DNA from: Gemmatimonadales bacterium
GTDB taxonomy: Bacteria > Gemmatimonadota > Gemmatimonadetes > Gemmatimonadales > GWC2-71-9
Reading direction: 5' to 3'
Assembly (NCBI GenBank): GCA_025928955.1
Contig: JAICNA010000004.1
Coordinates: 1-34,225, forward strand
Length of the DNA: 34,225 nt
Shown here: one piece after another, positions 9,182-16,595 of the stretch
Layout of the letters: every line of letters starts with the position of its first letter
Numbering within the stretch: the stretch's first letter is position 1
Position numbers and translations under genes: made by a program
The notes under the pieces: model-generated
What the model saw: only the letters and a program-made list of their open reading frames with translations
Told to the model about the DNA's origin: nothing
Database searches by the model: none

Positions 9182-10846
9182 ATGCGCCGCTTGCTCCAGT
9201 GTGTGTTCCTGAGCTTCCTTGTCGCCGCCACGGCCTGCGGGGGCGTTTCACGCGAAGAGATTCATGCCGCATTGGCAGGGGCGTTGGCGGACTCCACACC
9301 GCCCGAGTACATCGAGGCATCGTCCTGGAAGATCGCTCGTGAGATCTATTCGGACGCGGGCGGCAATCCGCTGTGGGTCGAGGGTGGGGCTCCGAAGAAG
9401 CGGGCTCGCGCGCTGGTCGAGGCGGTCGCCGCCGCCGAGGATCAGGGACTCCGTACTGCGGAATACGATCTTGAGGGTCTCGGACAGGCGTTGCAGCGCG
9501 CGTACAAGGACGATGAGACCGAGCCTGCGGAGCTGGCCGAGCTCGACCTCCGCCTGACCGAGCTGTACCTCGAGTATGGTCGGCACCTCCTGTCCGGCCG
9601 GCTCGACCCTTCCCGCGTCAACGAGGACTGGTTCATCCGCACGCGTCGCGCGACGGTGGACAGCACGTTACGGGCTGCAGCGCCCGCTGAGGATCTCGAG
9701 AAGGCCCTCGCGGAGTTCCTGCCGGCCGCGCCCGACTATCGAGCGCTCATGACGGCACGTGCGCGATATGCCGCGATCGCCGGTCAGGGCGGATTTCCGG
9801 AGGTAGCTGCCACGGTCGCACCCGGGGACACCGGCGCGGCCGTCGCCGCGGTGGTGCAGCGTCTGGTGATGGAGGGTGATCTCGATTCGTCCGCCGTGGC
9901 GCTTCGAACCTATGACTCCGCCCTGTCGCAGGCGGTGGAGCGCTTCCGCCGGCGCTTCGGGCTCGAGGCAGGAAAGGGTGTGGACCAGGCGATGCTCGCG
10001 GCGATGAAAGTGCCCGTGGACCGCCGCATCCGGCAGATCGAGCTGAACCTCGAGCGCCTCCGCTGGCTCCCGAACGAGTTCGGCGCGCGCTACGTCGCCG
10101 TCAACATTCCGGACTTCCAGCTTCATGCGTACGACGACGGGCGTGAGGTGCTCACGATGCGCGTGATCGTGGGCGACGAATACGACGGAACGACGCCCGT
10201 CTTTGCCGACACGATGAACCAGGTCGTCTTCCGGCCGTACTGGAACGTCCCTTCGAGTATCGCCCTCGAGGAGATCCTGCCCCTCGTGCAGCAGAACGAG
10301 TCCTACCTCGCGCGGAACGAGTACGAGGTCGTGCCCGCAAAGAGCTCCACCCCCGTCGATCCCCGCTCGATCGACTGGAACGACCTCGACAGCACGAACT
10401 TTCCCTACCTCATCCGGCAGAAGCCGGGGCCGCGGAACGCGCTCGGTCTGGTGAAGTTCCTGTTCCCGAATCGGTTCGACATCTACATGCACGATACGCC
10501 GGGCGATCATCTCTTCCAGCGGAGCAAGCGCGCGCTGAGCCACGGCTGCATCCGGCTGGAACACCCCGACAAGTTCGCCGAGTACGTCCTCGAAGGCACC
10601 GGCAACTGGACGCCCGACCGGATCAAGGCGGCGATGAACGCCGAGGAGCAGCAGCAGGTTCCACTCAAGCGCCCGCTGCCCGTGTACATCCTCTATCTCA
10701 CCGCGTTCGCGCGGGACGGCGAGGTGCATTTCCGCCCGGACCTCTACGACGTCGACGCCCGCGGCATGGAGCGCCTCGGCAAGGCTCCCCCGGCAGCGCA
10801 GATCGCGGCCCTGCGCGCGACGTTCGAAGAGCTGATGAAAGGGTAG
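9182..10846 (+). CDS. L,D-transpeptidase (YcbB/LdtD-like) lipoprotein
   Basis: The 554-residue protein is predicted to form 3-3 cross-links in peptidoglycan or attach proteins to it. The N-terminus is a lipoprotein signal (hydrophobic run then ATAC-GG, Cys about residue 20). Next come an LDT scaffold-type N-terminal domain (about 45-250), a short peptidoglycan-binding-like region, and the YkuD catalytic domain (about 300-490). The catalytic motif is S-H454-G-C456-I-R-L, with an upstream MHDTPG His, as in YcbB. ATG 9182 follows AGGGGGA; the frame continues upstream to a TTG inside the terminator, which is unlikely as a start. It is likely anchored in a membrane facing the periplasm. Confidence 0.9.
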   Translation: MRRLLQCVFLSFLVAATACGGVSREEIHAALAGALADSTPPEYIEASSWKIAREIYSDAGGNPLWVEGGAPKKRARALVEAVAAAEDQGLRTAEYDLEGLGQALQRAYKDDETEPAELAELDLRLTELYLEYGRHLLSGRLDPSRVNEDWFIRTRRATVDSTLRAAAPAEDLEKALAEFLPAAPDYRALMTARARYAAIAGQGGFPEVAATVAPGDTGAAVAAVVQRLVMEGDLDSSAVALRTYDSALSQAVERFRRRFGLEAGKGVDQAMLAAMKVPVDRRIRQIELNLERLRWLPNEFGARYVAVNIPDFQLHAYDDGREVLTMRVIVGDEYDGTTPVFADTMNQVVFRPYWNVPSSIALEEILPLVQQNESYLARNEYEVVPAKSSTPVDPRSIDWNDLDSTNFPYLIRQKPGPRNALGLVKFLFPNRFDIYMHDTPGDHLFQRSKRALSHGCIRLEHPDKFAEYVLEGTGNWTPDRIKAAMNAEEQQQVPLKRPLPVYILYLTAFARDGEVHFRPDLYDVDARGMERLGKAPPAAQIAALRATFEELMKG

Positions 10847-10888
10847 GGCGGCCCTTCCGGCGCCGCGGCCGGCGGCTATCGTAAGAGC

Positions 10889-12229
10889 ATGTGGCTTCTT
10901 CCGTGGCTCGGACCGATCGCCCGCGCGGCCGCGGGCGTCTACTATCGCACCACCGTCTCGGGCGGCTCGCTCCCGGAGGGCCCGCTCCTCATCGTTGCAA
11001 ACCATCCCAACGGACTGATCGATCCGCTGCTCGTGAGTGCCGCCGCCCGCCGCCCGGTGCGTTATCTCGCCAAGGCGCCGCTCGTCTCGCACCGGTGGGT
11101 CGGCTGGTTCTTCCGCGCGGTCGGAAGCATTCCGGTCTATCGGCAGCAGGACGATCCCGGGCTCATGGAACGCAATGCCGACTCGCTTCGTGAGGCGCAG
11201 GCCGCGCTCGGCAAGGGCGCGGCACTGGCCCTCTTCCCCGAGGGCATCAGCCATGATGCCCCATCGCTCTCGCCCCTCAAGACCGGAGCCGCGCGGATTG
11301 CCCTGGGTGCGGTACCGATCGCGGGCGGCCAAGTGGCGATCGTGCCTGTCGGCATCGTCCTCCGGGACAAGCAGGCCTTCCGTTCCGACGCACACGTCGT
11401 CGTCGGCGATCCGATCGAGTGGGCCGATCTCTCGCGGCGACCGGTCGAAGACCAGGGCGCGGTGCGCGAGCTGACGGCGCGGATCGAGGAGGGACTCCGC
11501 AGCGTGACGGTCAATCTCGAGGCGTGGGAGGACGCGCCGCTCGTCGAGTGCGCGGAGGCCGTGTGGGCTGCGGAGCGAGGCGCACCCAGGGACGCGGCGG
11601 CGCGCGTCGAGAGGCTGCGCGTCGCGACCGAGCTGCTCCGCGAGATCCGGCACGACCCGGAAGGGCGCTGGGCGCCGCTCGTGCATGCGGTCGTCCGCCA
11701 CTGCCGCTCCCTCGAGCGGATCGGGCTCGCACCGGCGGACCTCCACACCGACCTCTCGACGGACAACGCACTCCGCTGGTCGCTGCGTCGCATCCCGCTC
11801 GTCGTGCTTCCCGTCATCGTCGCGGGCATTGCGGGGTGGGTCCTCTGGTGGCCCGCGTACCGCCTCACCGGGGCCGTGACGGACCGGGTCGCGGGATCAC
11901 GCGACGTTCGCGCCACCTATCGACTGGTGGGCGGCGCCGTCATCTACGGCCTGTGGCTCGCCGCGCTCGTTGTGGCGGTCGCGACGTGGTCCGGTGCCTA
12001 CGCCGCCGTCCTGACCGCGTTCGGTGCGCCGGCGCTGGGGATGGCGGGCCTCTGGATTCGCGAGCGGTGGCACGCTGCCTGGCTCGATGCCCGGCGCTGG
12101 TTCCTGCTCCGCGGCCGCCGCTCACCCCTTCGCGACCTTCGCCGGCGGCAGTGGGAAATCGCCGAGCGCCTCGATGCGCTCCTCCGCGCTGCCCCCCGCT
12201 CACCCACCGCCGATCCGGTCCTCCACTGA
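10889..12229 (+). CDS. PlsC-type 1-acyl-sn-glycerol-3-phosphate acyltransferase
   Basis: The 446-residue protein carries the acyltransferase blocks: N38-H39-PNGLI-D45 (an HX5D form of the usual HX4D motif, also seen in related family members), FPEGISHDAPSLSPLKTGA (block III with the acyl-acceptor Glu), and a following VPVGI segment. It probably acylates a lysophospholipid or similar substrate. It is about 200 residues longer than E. coli PlsC. The C-terminal part holds two or three hydrophobic segments (about 300-330 and 350-390) and a basic end. No good ribosome-binding site precedes the ATG, so a slightly different start is possible. The gene lies between the L,D-transpeptidase and a cyanophycin synthetase with short gaps on both sides. 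Confidence 0.85.
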   Translation: MWLLPWLGPIARAAAGVYYRTTVSGGSLPEGPLLIVANHPNGLIDPLLVSAAARRPVRYLAKAPLVSHRWVGWFFRAVGSIPVYRQQDDPGLMERNADSLREAQAALGKGAALALFPEGISHDAPSLSPLKTGAARIALGAVPIAGGQVAIVPVGIVLRDKQAFRSDAHVVVGDPIEWADLSRRPVEDQGAVRELTARIEEGLRSVTVNLEAWEDAPLVECAEAVWAAERGAPRDAAARVERLRVATELLREIRHDPEGRWAPLVHAVVRHCRSLERIGLAPADLHTDLSTDNALRWSLRRIPLVVLPVIVAGIAGWVLWWPAYRLTGAVTDRVAGSRDVRATYRLVGGAVIYGLWLAALVVAVATWSGAYAAVLTAFGAPALGMAGLWIRERWHAAWLDARRWFLLRGRRSPLRDLRRRQWEIAERLDALLRAAPRSPTADPVLH

Positions 12230-12300
12230 GCCGAAGTGGGTCCTGCATCACGGCGAGCGCACGGTCGAACCGCCACCGTTGGGCCCTCGTTTCCTCAACC

Positions 12301-14952
12301 ATGACAGGCATGCTCGAATCCGATATTGCCGTACTTCCCGAAGCGCTCGAGGTGCGTCGGCTCCGGGCGCTCCGGGGGCCGAATGCCTGGAGCCTCGATC
12401 CGGTCATCGCGTGCGACGTCGTCCCCGGCGCGCTGTGCGAGGTGAACAGCGCCGACGTCCCGGGCTTCACGGACCGTCTGCTCGAGGCGCTCCCCTCACT
12501 CTCAGAGCACCCGTGCTCGATCGGGTCTCCGGGAGGATTCGTGCAGCGACTCCGCGAAGGCACGGAGTGGCCGCACATCCTCGAGCACGTGGGGCTCGAT
12601 CTGCAGGGGCTCGCGGGAAGCGAGGTCCGGTTCGGCCGCGTGGTCCGTGGGGGAAGCCCCGGGGTGTGGCGGGTCGTCGTCGAGTACGAGCACGAGGACG
12701 TCGGCCTCCAGGCGATGCGTGACGCCGTCGCCACCGTCCGTGCCTGCATCGGCGGTGAGGCGCCCGACATGCATCCGGTCGTCGAGGCGCTCCGGCAGCT
12801 GCACGCATCGATCCGGCTCGGCCCGTCCACCGCGGCGATCGTCGAGGAGGCGCGCCGGCGCGGGATCCCGGTGCGGCGCCTCAACACCGGTTCCTTCATC
12901 CAGCTCGGGCTCGGCCGTCACCTGCGCCGGCTCAAGGCGACGATGAGCGACCAGACGAGCATCATCGGTGTCGAGATCGCCCAGGACAAGGATCTCACCA
13001 AGCGCATCCTCGGCAACATCGGCTTGTCGGTGCCTGCCGGGGCGCTCGCGGCGAGCGTCGATGACGCGGTCGCCGCAGCGAATGAGATCGGCTACCCCGT
13101 CATCCTCAAGCCTCGCGACGGCAATCAGGGCCGGGGCATTTCGGGCTGCCTCACCGATGCAGCGGCCGTGCGCGACGCGTGGGAGGCCGCGGCGGCGCTC
13201 GGGCGTGCGGTGATCGTCGAGCGGCACTCGGCCGGCCGCGATCATCGGGTGCTGGTCGTGAACGGAAAGGTCGTCGCCGTGGCCGAGCGCATCGCCGCGC
13301 ACGTCACGGGCAACGGGCGGTCGACGATCCGGGAGCTCATCGCGGACGCGAATCTCGACCCGAGGCGCGGTGAGGGACACGGGAGCATCCTCACGCTCCT
13401 GCCCGCCGACGCCGCGACCGAAGCGCACCTCGCGCTCTCGGGCCGCGGGCTCGACAGCGTGCCCGCGGATGGCGAGCGGGTCTTCCTCCGCGGCACCGCG
13501 AATCTCTCGACCGGCGGGACGTCGATCGACCGCACCGACGAGATCCATCCCGACAACGTCACCGCATGCGAGCTCGCCGCCAGCGTCGTCGGGCTGGATA
13601 TCGCGGGGCTCGACATCCTCACGCCCGACATCTCGGTCCCGTTCCACGAGAACGGCGCCGTCATCATCGAGGTGAATGCTGCGCCGGGCGTGCGCATGCA
13701 CACGCACCCGGTCGAGGGAAAGCCGAGGAACGTGGCCGGCGCCATCCTGGACATGCTGTATCCCGCCGGCGCGCGCACGGCGATCCCGATCATCGCCGTG
13801 ACCGGCACGAACGGGAAGACGACCACCACGCGCCTCGTCGCCCACCTCTTCCGCAACACCGGACGCACCGTCGGGTTCACCACCACGGACGGGGTGTACC
13901 TGCAGAACCGCCTCGTCGCGTCCGGCGACATGACGGGGCCGTTCGCCGCGGGCATCGTGCTCTCCAATCCGATCGTGGAAGTCGCCGTGCTCGAGACGGC
14001 GCGCGGCGGGATCCTCCGCTCGGGGCTCGGCTTCGAGGAATGTGACGTCGGGATCGTGCTCAACGTTTCCGGCGACCACCTCGGCCTGCACGGCGTCCAG
14101 ACGCTCGAGGAGCTGGCCGAAGTGAAGGCCGTGGTACCTGCGGTCGTGAAGCGGCGCGGGCATGCGGTGCTCAATGCCGATGATCCGCTCGTGCGCGGCA
14201 TGGGCGAGCGGACGAGCGGTGACGTGGTCCTCTTCTCGACCGAGCCGGACGCAGCGAACCCGGCCATCAAGGCGCACGTGGAGGATGGCGGCACGGCGGC
14301 GTGCATCGAGCAGGAGACGTTCGTCATCCGCCGCGGGCGGCTCCGGATCCCGATCGCCGCGACCGGCGAGGTGCCGCTCACCATCGGCGGGGCGGCTCGA
14401 TTCCAGTATCAGAACATCCTGGCGGCGATCGCCGCCGCGTACGTGCAGGGCATGCGGTACGAGGATATCCGTGCGGGACTGATGTCGTTCTTCCCCTCGC
14501 CGTCACTCACGCCCGGCCGGATGAACCTCCTGCGGGTGGGACGCGGCCAGGTCCTCGTGGACTATGCGCACAACGCCGCGGCGATGTCGGGCCTCATGGA
14601 CCTGGTGGCGCGCATCGATGCGGCGCGGCGCATTGCCGTGCTGGCCGGGCCGGGGGATCGTCGCGACGAGGACCTGCGCGCGCTCGGTCGGAGCGCGGCG
14701 GGGTTCGATTTCGTGATCATCAAGGAAGACGACGACCTGCGAGGCCGGAACCCGGGAGACGCCATCGCGCTGCTTCGTCAGGGGCTGCTCGAGACCGGGA
14801 TGGCGCCGGAGCGCATCGAGGTGCATCCCCGGGAGCGGGACGCCGTGTCCCGCGGGCTCGAGCTGCTGCAGGGGCACGACCTGCTCGTGATCCTCGCCGT
14901 AGACGTGCCGGCGGTGCTGGAGCAGCTCCGGCCGATCTCGACGAGCCTCTAG
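12301..14952 (+). CDS. cphA: Cyanophycin synthetase, copy 1
   Basis: This enzyme polymerises aspartate and adds arginine to each side chain, using ATP for both steps. The 883-residue protein has the three CphA modules. The N domain (1-160) carries H92-IL-E95-H96, the HxxEH motif of the cryptic metallopeptidase-like site described in CphA1. An ATP-grasp domain (about 215-470, ending IIEVNAAPG) precedes a Mur-ligase domain with P-loop GTNGK506TTTTR, a GDHLG segment and LVDYAHN. The LTPGRMNLLRVG segment is like proteobacterial CphA. Four bases after the HxxEH motif the usual Glu is Asp (D100). ATG 12301 is chosen because the protein aligns from there; ATG 12310 is an alternative. Its stop interlocks with that of the converging Mur ligase gene. 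Confidence 0.92.
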   Translation: MTGMLESDIAVLPEALEVRRLRALRGPNAWSLDPVIACDVVPGALCEVNSADVPGFTDRLLEALPSLSEHPCSIGSPGGFVQRLREGTEWPHILEHVGLDLQGLAGSEVRFGRVVRGGSPGVWRVVVEYEHEDVGLQAMRDAVATVRACIGGEAPDMHPVVEALRQLHASIRLGPSTAAIVEEARRRGIPVRRLNTGSFIQLGLGRHLRRLKATMSDQTSIIGVEIAQDKDLTKRILGNIGLSVPAGALAASVDDAVAAANEIGYPVILKPRDGNQGRGISGCLTDAAAVRDAWEAAAALGRAVIVERHSAGRDHRVLVVNGKVVAVAERIAAHVTGNGRSTIRELIADANLDPRRGEGHGSILTLLPADAATEAHLALSGRGLDSVPADGERVFLRGTANLSTGGTSIDRTDEIHPDNVTACELAASVVGLDIAGLDILTPDISVPFHENGAVIIEVNAAPGVRMHTHPVEGKPRNVAGAILDMLYPAGARTAIPIIAVTGTNGKTTTTRLVAHLFRNTGRTVGFTTTDGVYLQNRLVASGDMTGPFAAGIVLSNPIVEVAVLETARGGILRSGLGFEECDVGIVLNVSGDHLGLHGVQTLEELAEVKAVVPAVVKRRGHAVLNADDPLVRGMGERTSGDVVLFSTEPDAANPAIKAHVEDGGTAACIEQETFVIRRGRLRIPIAATGEVPLTIGGAARFQYQNILAAIAAAYVQGMRYEDIRAGLMSFFPSPSLTPGRMNLLRVGRGQVLVDYAHNAAAMSGLMDLVARIDAARRIAVLAGPGDRRDEDLRALGRSAAGFDFVIIKEDDDLRGRNPGDAIALLRQGLLETGMAPERIEVHPRERDAVSRGLELLQGHDLLVILAVDVPAVLEQLRPISTSL

Positions 14953-16595
14953 CGCTCCGCTTCCGCCGCGCGCAGCAGCTCGAGCACGCGGCCGCGCTCC
15001 TCGTGAACCAGGAGCACGAGCAGGTCGCCGGGCTCGGCCCAGGCGAGCGCGCGTTCCGCCGCCTCGACCTCGGTCTCGACGTCCTCGAGCGCGTCCTCGG
15101 CAAAGCCGGACGCCAGGAGCGCCTTCCGCAGGACGGCACGCACCTCCCCCGGACCTCTTCCCCTCCGCAGCGTCGGCAGCTCCTTGAGCAGGATGCGGTC
15201 CGGCGAGAGCTCCAGCGCGGCGGCCGCGAGCTCCGCGATGGCCGCATCGTCGCGGTCTCCCGCCTGGCCGAGGAGGATGAGGCGGCGCCGGGCGGGAATG
15301 GTGTCGAGAAACCCTCGGAGCGCATGGATGCCGTGCGGGTTGTGCCCGTAGTCGACGAGCACATGCGCCCCGCCGATGTCGAGGACCGTGCCGCGCCCCG
15401 GGTTGTCGACCGCCGGCTCGAACCGGCGGAGCGCCGGCGCGATCGCCGACTCGGGGACGCCGAGTGCGAGCGCGAGGGCCGACGCGGCCAGGACGTTCTC
15501 GATCTCGTAGGGCGCGGTCGCGCCGGTGGCATGACGGAGGTCGTCGATCGCGGCGAGCACGCGCCGGCCTCCGGCGTGCAGCACGACCGAGTCCCCCTCC
15601 AGGCACACCTGCCGTGCCGCCCCGCGAACCGGACCGCCGCGCGAGAACCAGGTCACTCCCGCCCTCCGCTCTCCTTCGCCGCGGAGCAGCGCGTCGTCCG
15701 CATTGAAGATGATCGCCCCTTCGCGCGGGACGACGCGCGTCACGACGAGCTTCGCCGCGAGGAGCTGCTCGACCGAGCCGACGCCGAAATCGCCCAGGTG
15801 GTCGGCGGCGATGTTCGTGACGAGCGCTGCGTCGGCGCGCCGCACGGCGAGCCCCCGCCGCAGGATCCCGCCACGCGCCGTCTCGAGGATCGCGATCGTG
15901 ACCCGCGGATCGCGGAGGACGACGCGCGCGCCCATCGGGCCGGCGAAATCGGTCGGGACGATGAGCTCGCGACCGACGCTCACCCCGTCGGTCGAGGTGT
16001 AGCCCGGCGTGTGCCCCGCCTCGCGTGCCATCGCGGCCGCGAACCGGACGGTGGAGGTCTTGCCGTTCGAGCCGGTGACGAGGCCGATCGGAACGTCGTG
16101 GATGCCCGACCAGTCGATCGTGGAAGGATCCGGGATCTCGTCGTTGGGCCAGAGGCGGACCCCCCGACCCGATCCGACCGATGCACCGTCATCGTCGTGG
16201 AGGAAGGTGAGGCCTCGGCGCGCTGCCTCCGCTTCGAGCGCGAGCAGCGCGGGATTCCGGTCCCGCTCGATCCGCTCGCGCAGCCGGTCGATCGCGCCGG
16301 CGGCGGTCGGCCCGCCCGATGTCGCGGCACTCCACGCGAGCTCCGCGAGATCGGTGGCGGGATAGAGACCATCCAGCGGCGCGCTCACGAAGAGATGCGC
16401 ACCACCGGGGAACGGCCGGACGACCGTCGTTTCCGCGCTCCAGCCGACGGCATCGAGGAGCCGCCGCGCTTCGGCTTCCCACGTCGCCGCCCGTTCGTCC
16501 TGGTCGACAGCGAGGAAGACATCGAATGCGGCGCCGGTGCGGTCTCCGAGGAGGTGCGGGCCGGTGATCCGGCGCGCTTCGGGCTCCGCGGTCAA
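14949..16595 (-). CDS. CphA-type Mur ligase without ATP-grasp domain
   Basis: The 548-residue protein is related to the Mur half of cyanophycin synthetase. Its P-loop is GSNGK179TST, followed by GYTSTDGV, ETARGGILRRGL, ADHLGDFG, FNADDALL and LVDYGHNPHG, all in the same order as in CphA. The first ~165 residues (AAFDVFLAVDQDE, PGGAHLFVSAPLDGLYPATD, a basic/acidic helical part) match neither the CphA N domain nor ATP-grasp. It could ligate an amino acid to a cyanophycin-like chain or degradation product; the substrate is unknown. The start is taken as a TTG overlapping the upstream cphA stop (TTGA), since farther upstream the frame is antisense/overlapping cphA. No terminator separates it from the converging cphA copy 1. 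Confidence 0.85.
   Translation of the reverse strand: MTAEPEARRITGPHLLGDRTGAAFDVFLAVDQDERAATWEAEARRLLDAVGWSAETTVVRPFPGGAHLFVSAPLDGLYPATDLAELAWSAATSGGPTAAGAIDRLRERIERDRNPALLALEAEAARRGLTFLHDDDGASVGSGRGVRLWPNDEIPDPSTIDWSGIHDVPIGLVTGSNGKTSTVRFAAAMAREAGHTPGYTSTDGVSVGRELIVPTDFAGPMGARVVLRDPRVTIAILETARGGILRRGLAVRRADAALVTNIAADHLGDFGVGSVEQLLAAKLVVTRVVPREGAIIFNADDALLRGEGERRAGVTWFSRGGPVRGAARQVCLEGDSVVLHAGGRRVLAAIDDLRHATGATAPYEIENVLAASALALALGVPESAIAPALRRFEPAVDNPGRGTVLDIGGAHVLVDYGHNPHGIHALRGFLDTIPARRRLILLGQAGDRDDAAIAELAAAALELSPDRILLKELPTLRRGRGPGEVRAVLRKALLASGFAEDALEDVETEVEAAERALAWAEPGDLLVLLVHEERGRVLELLRAAEAER

Noticed and set aside
10847-10888. Terminator in the GC-rich gap before the acyltransferase gene
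   Set aside because: Only short CCGG-type pairing is possible and there is no U-tract.
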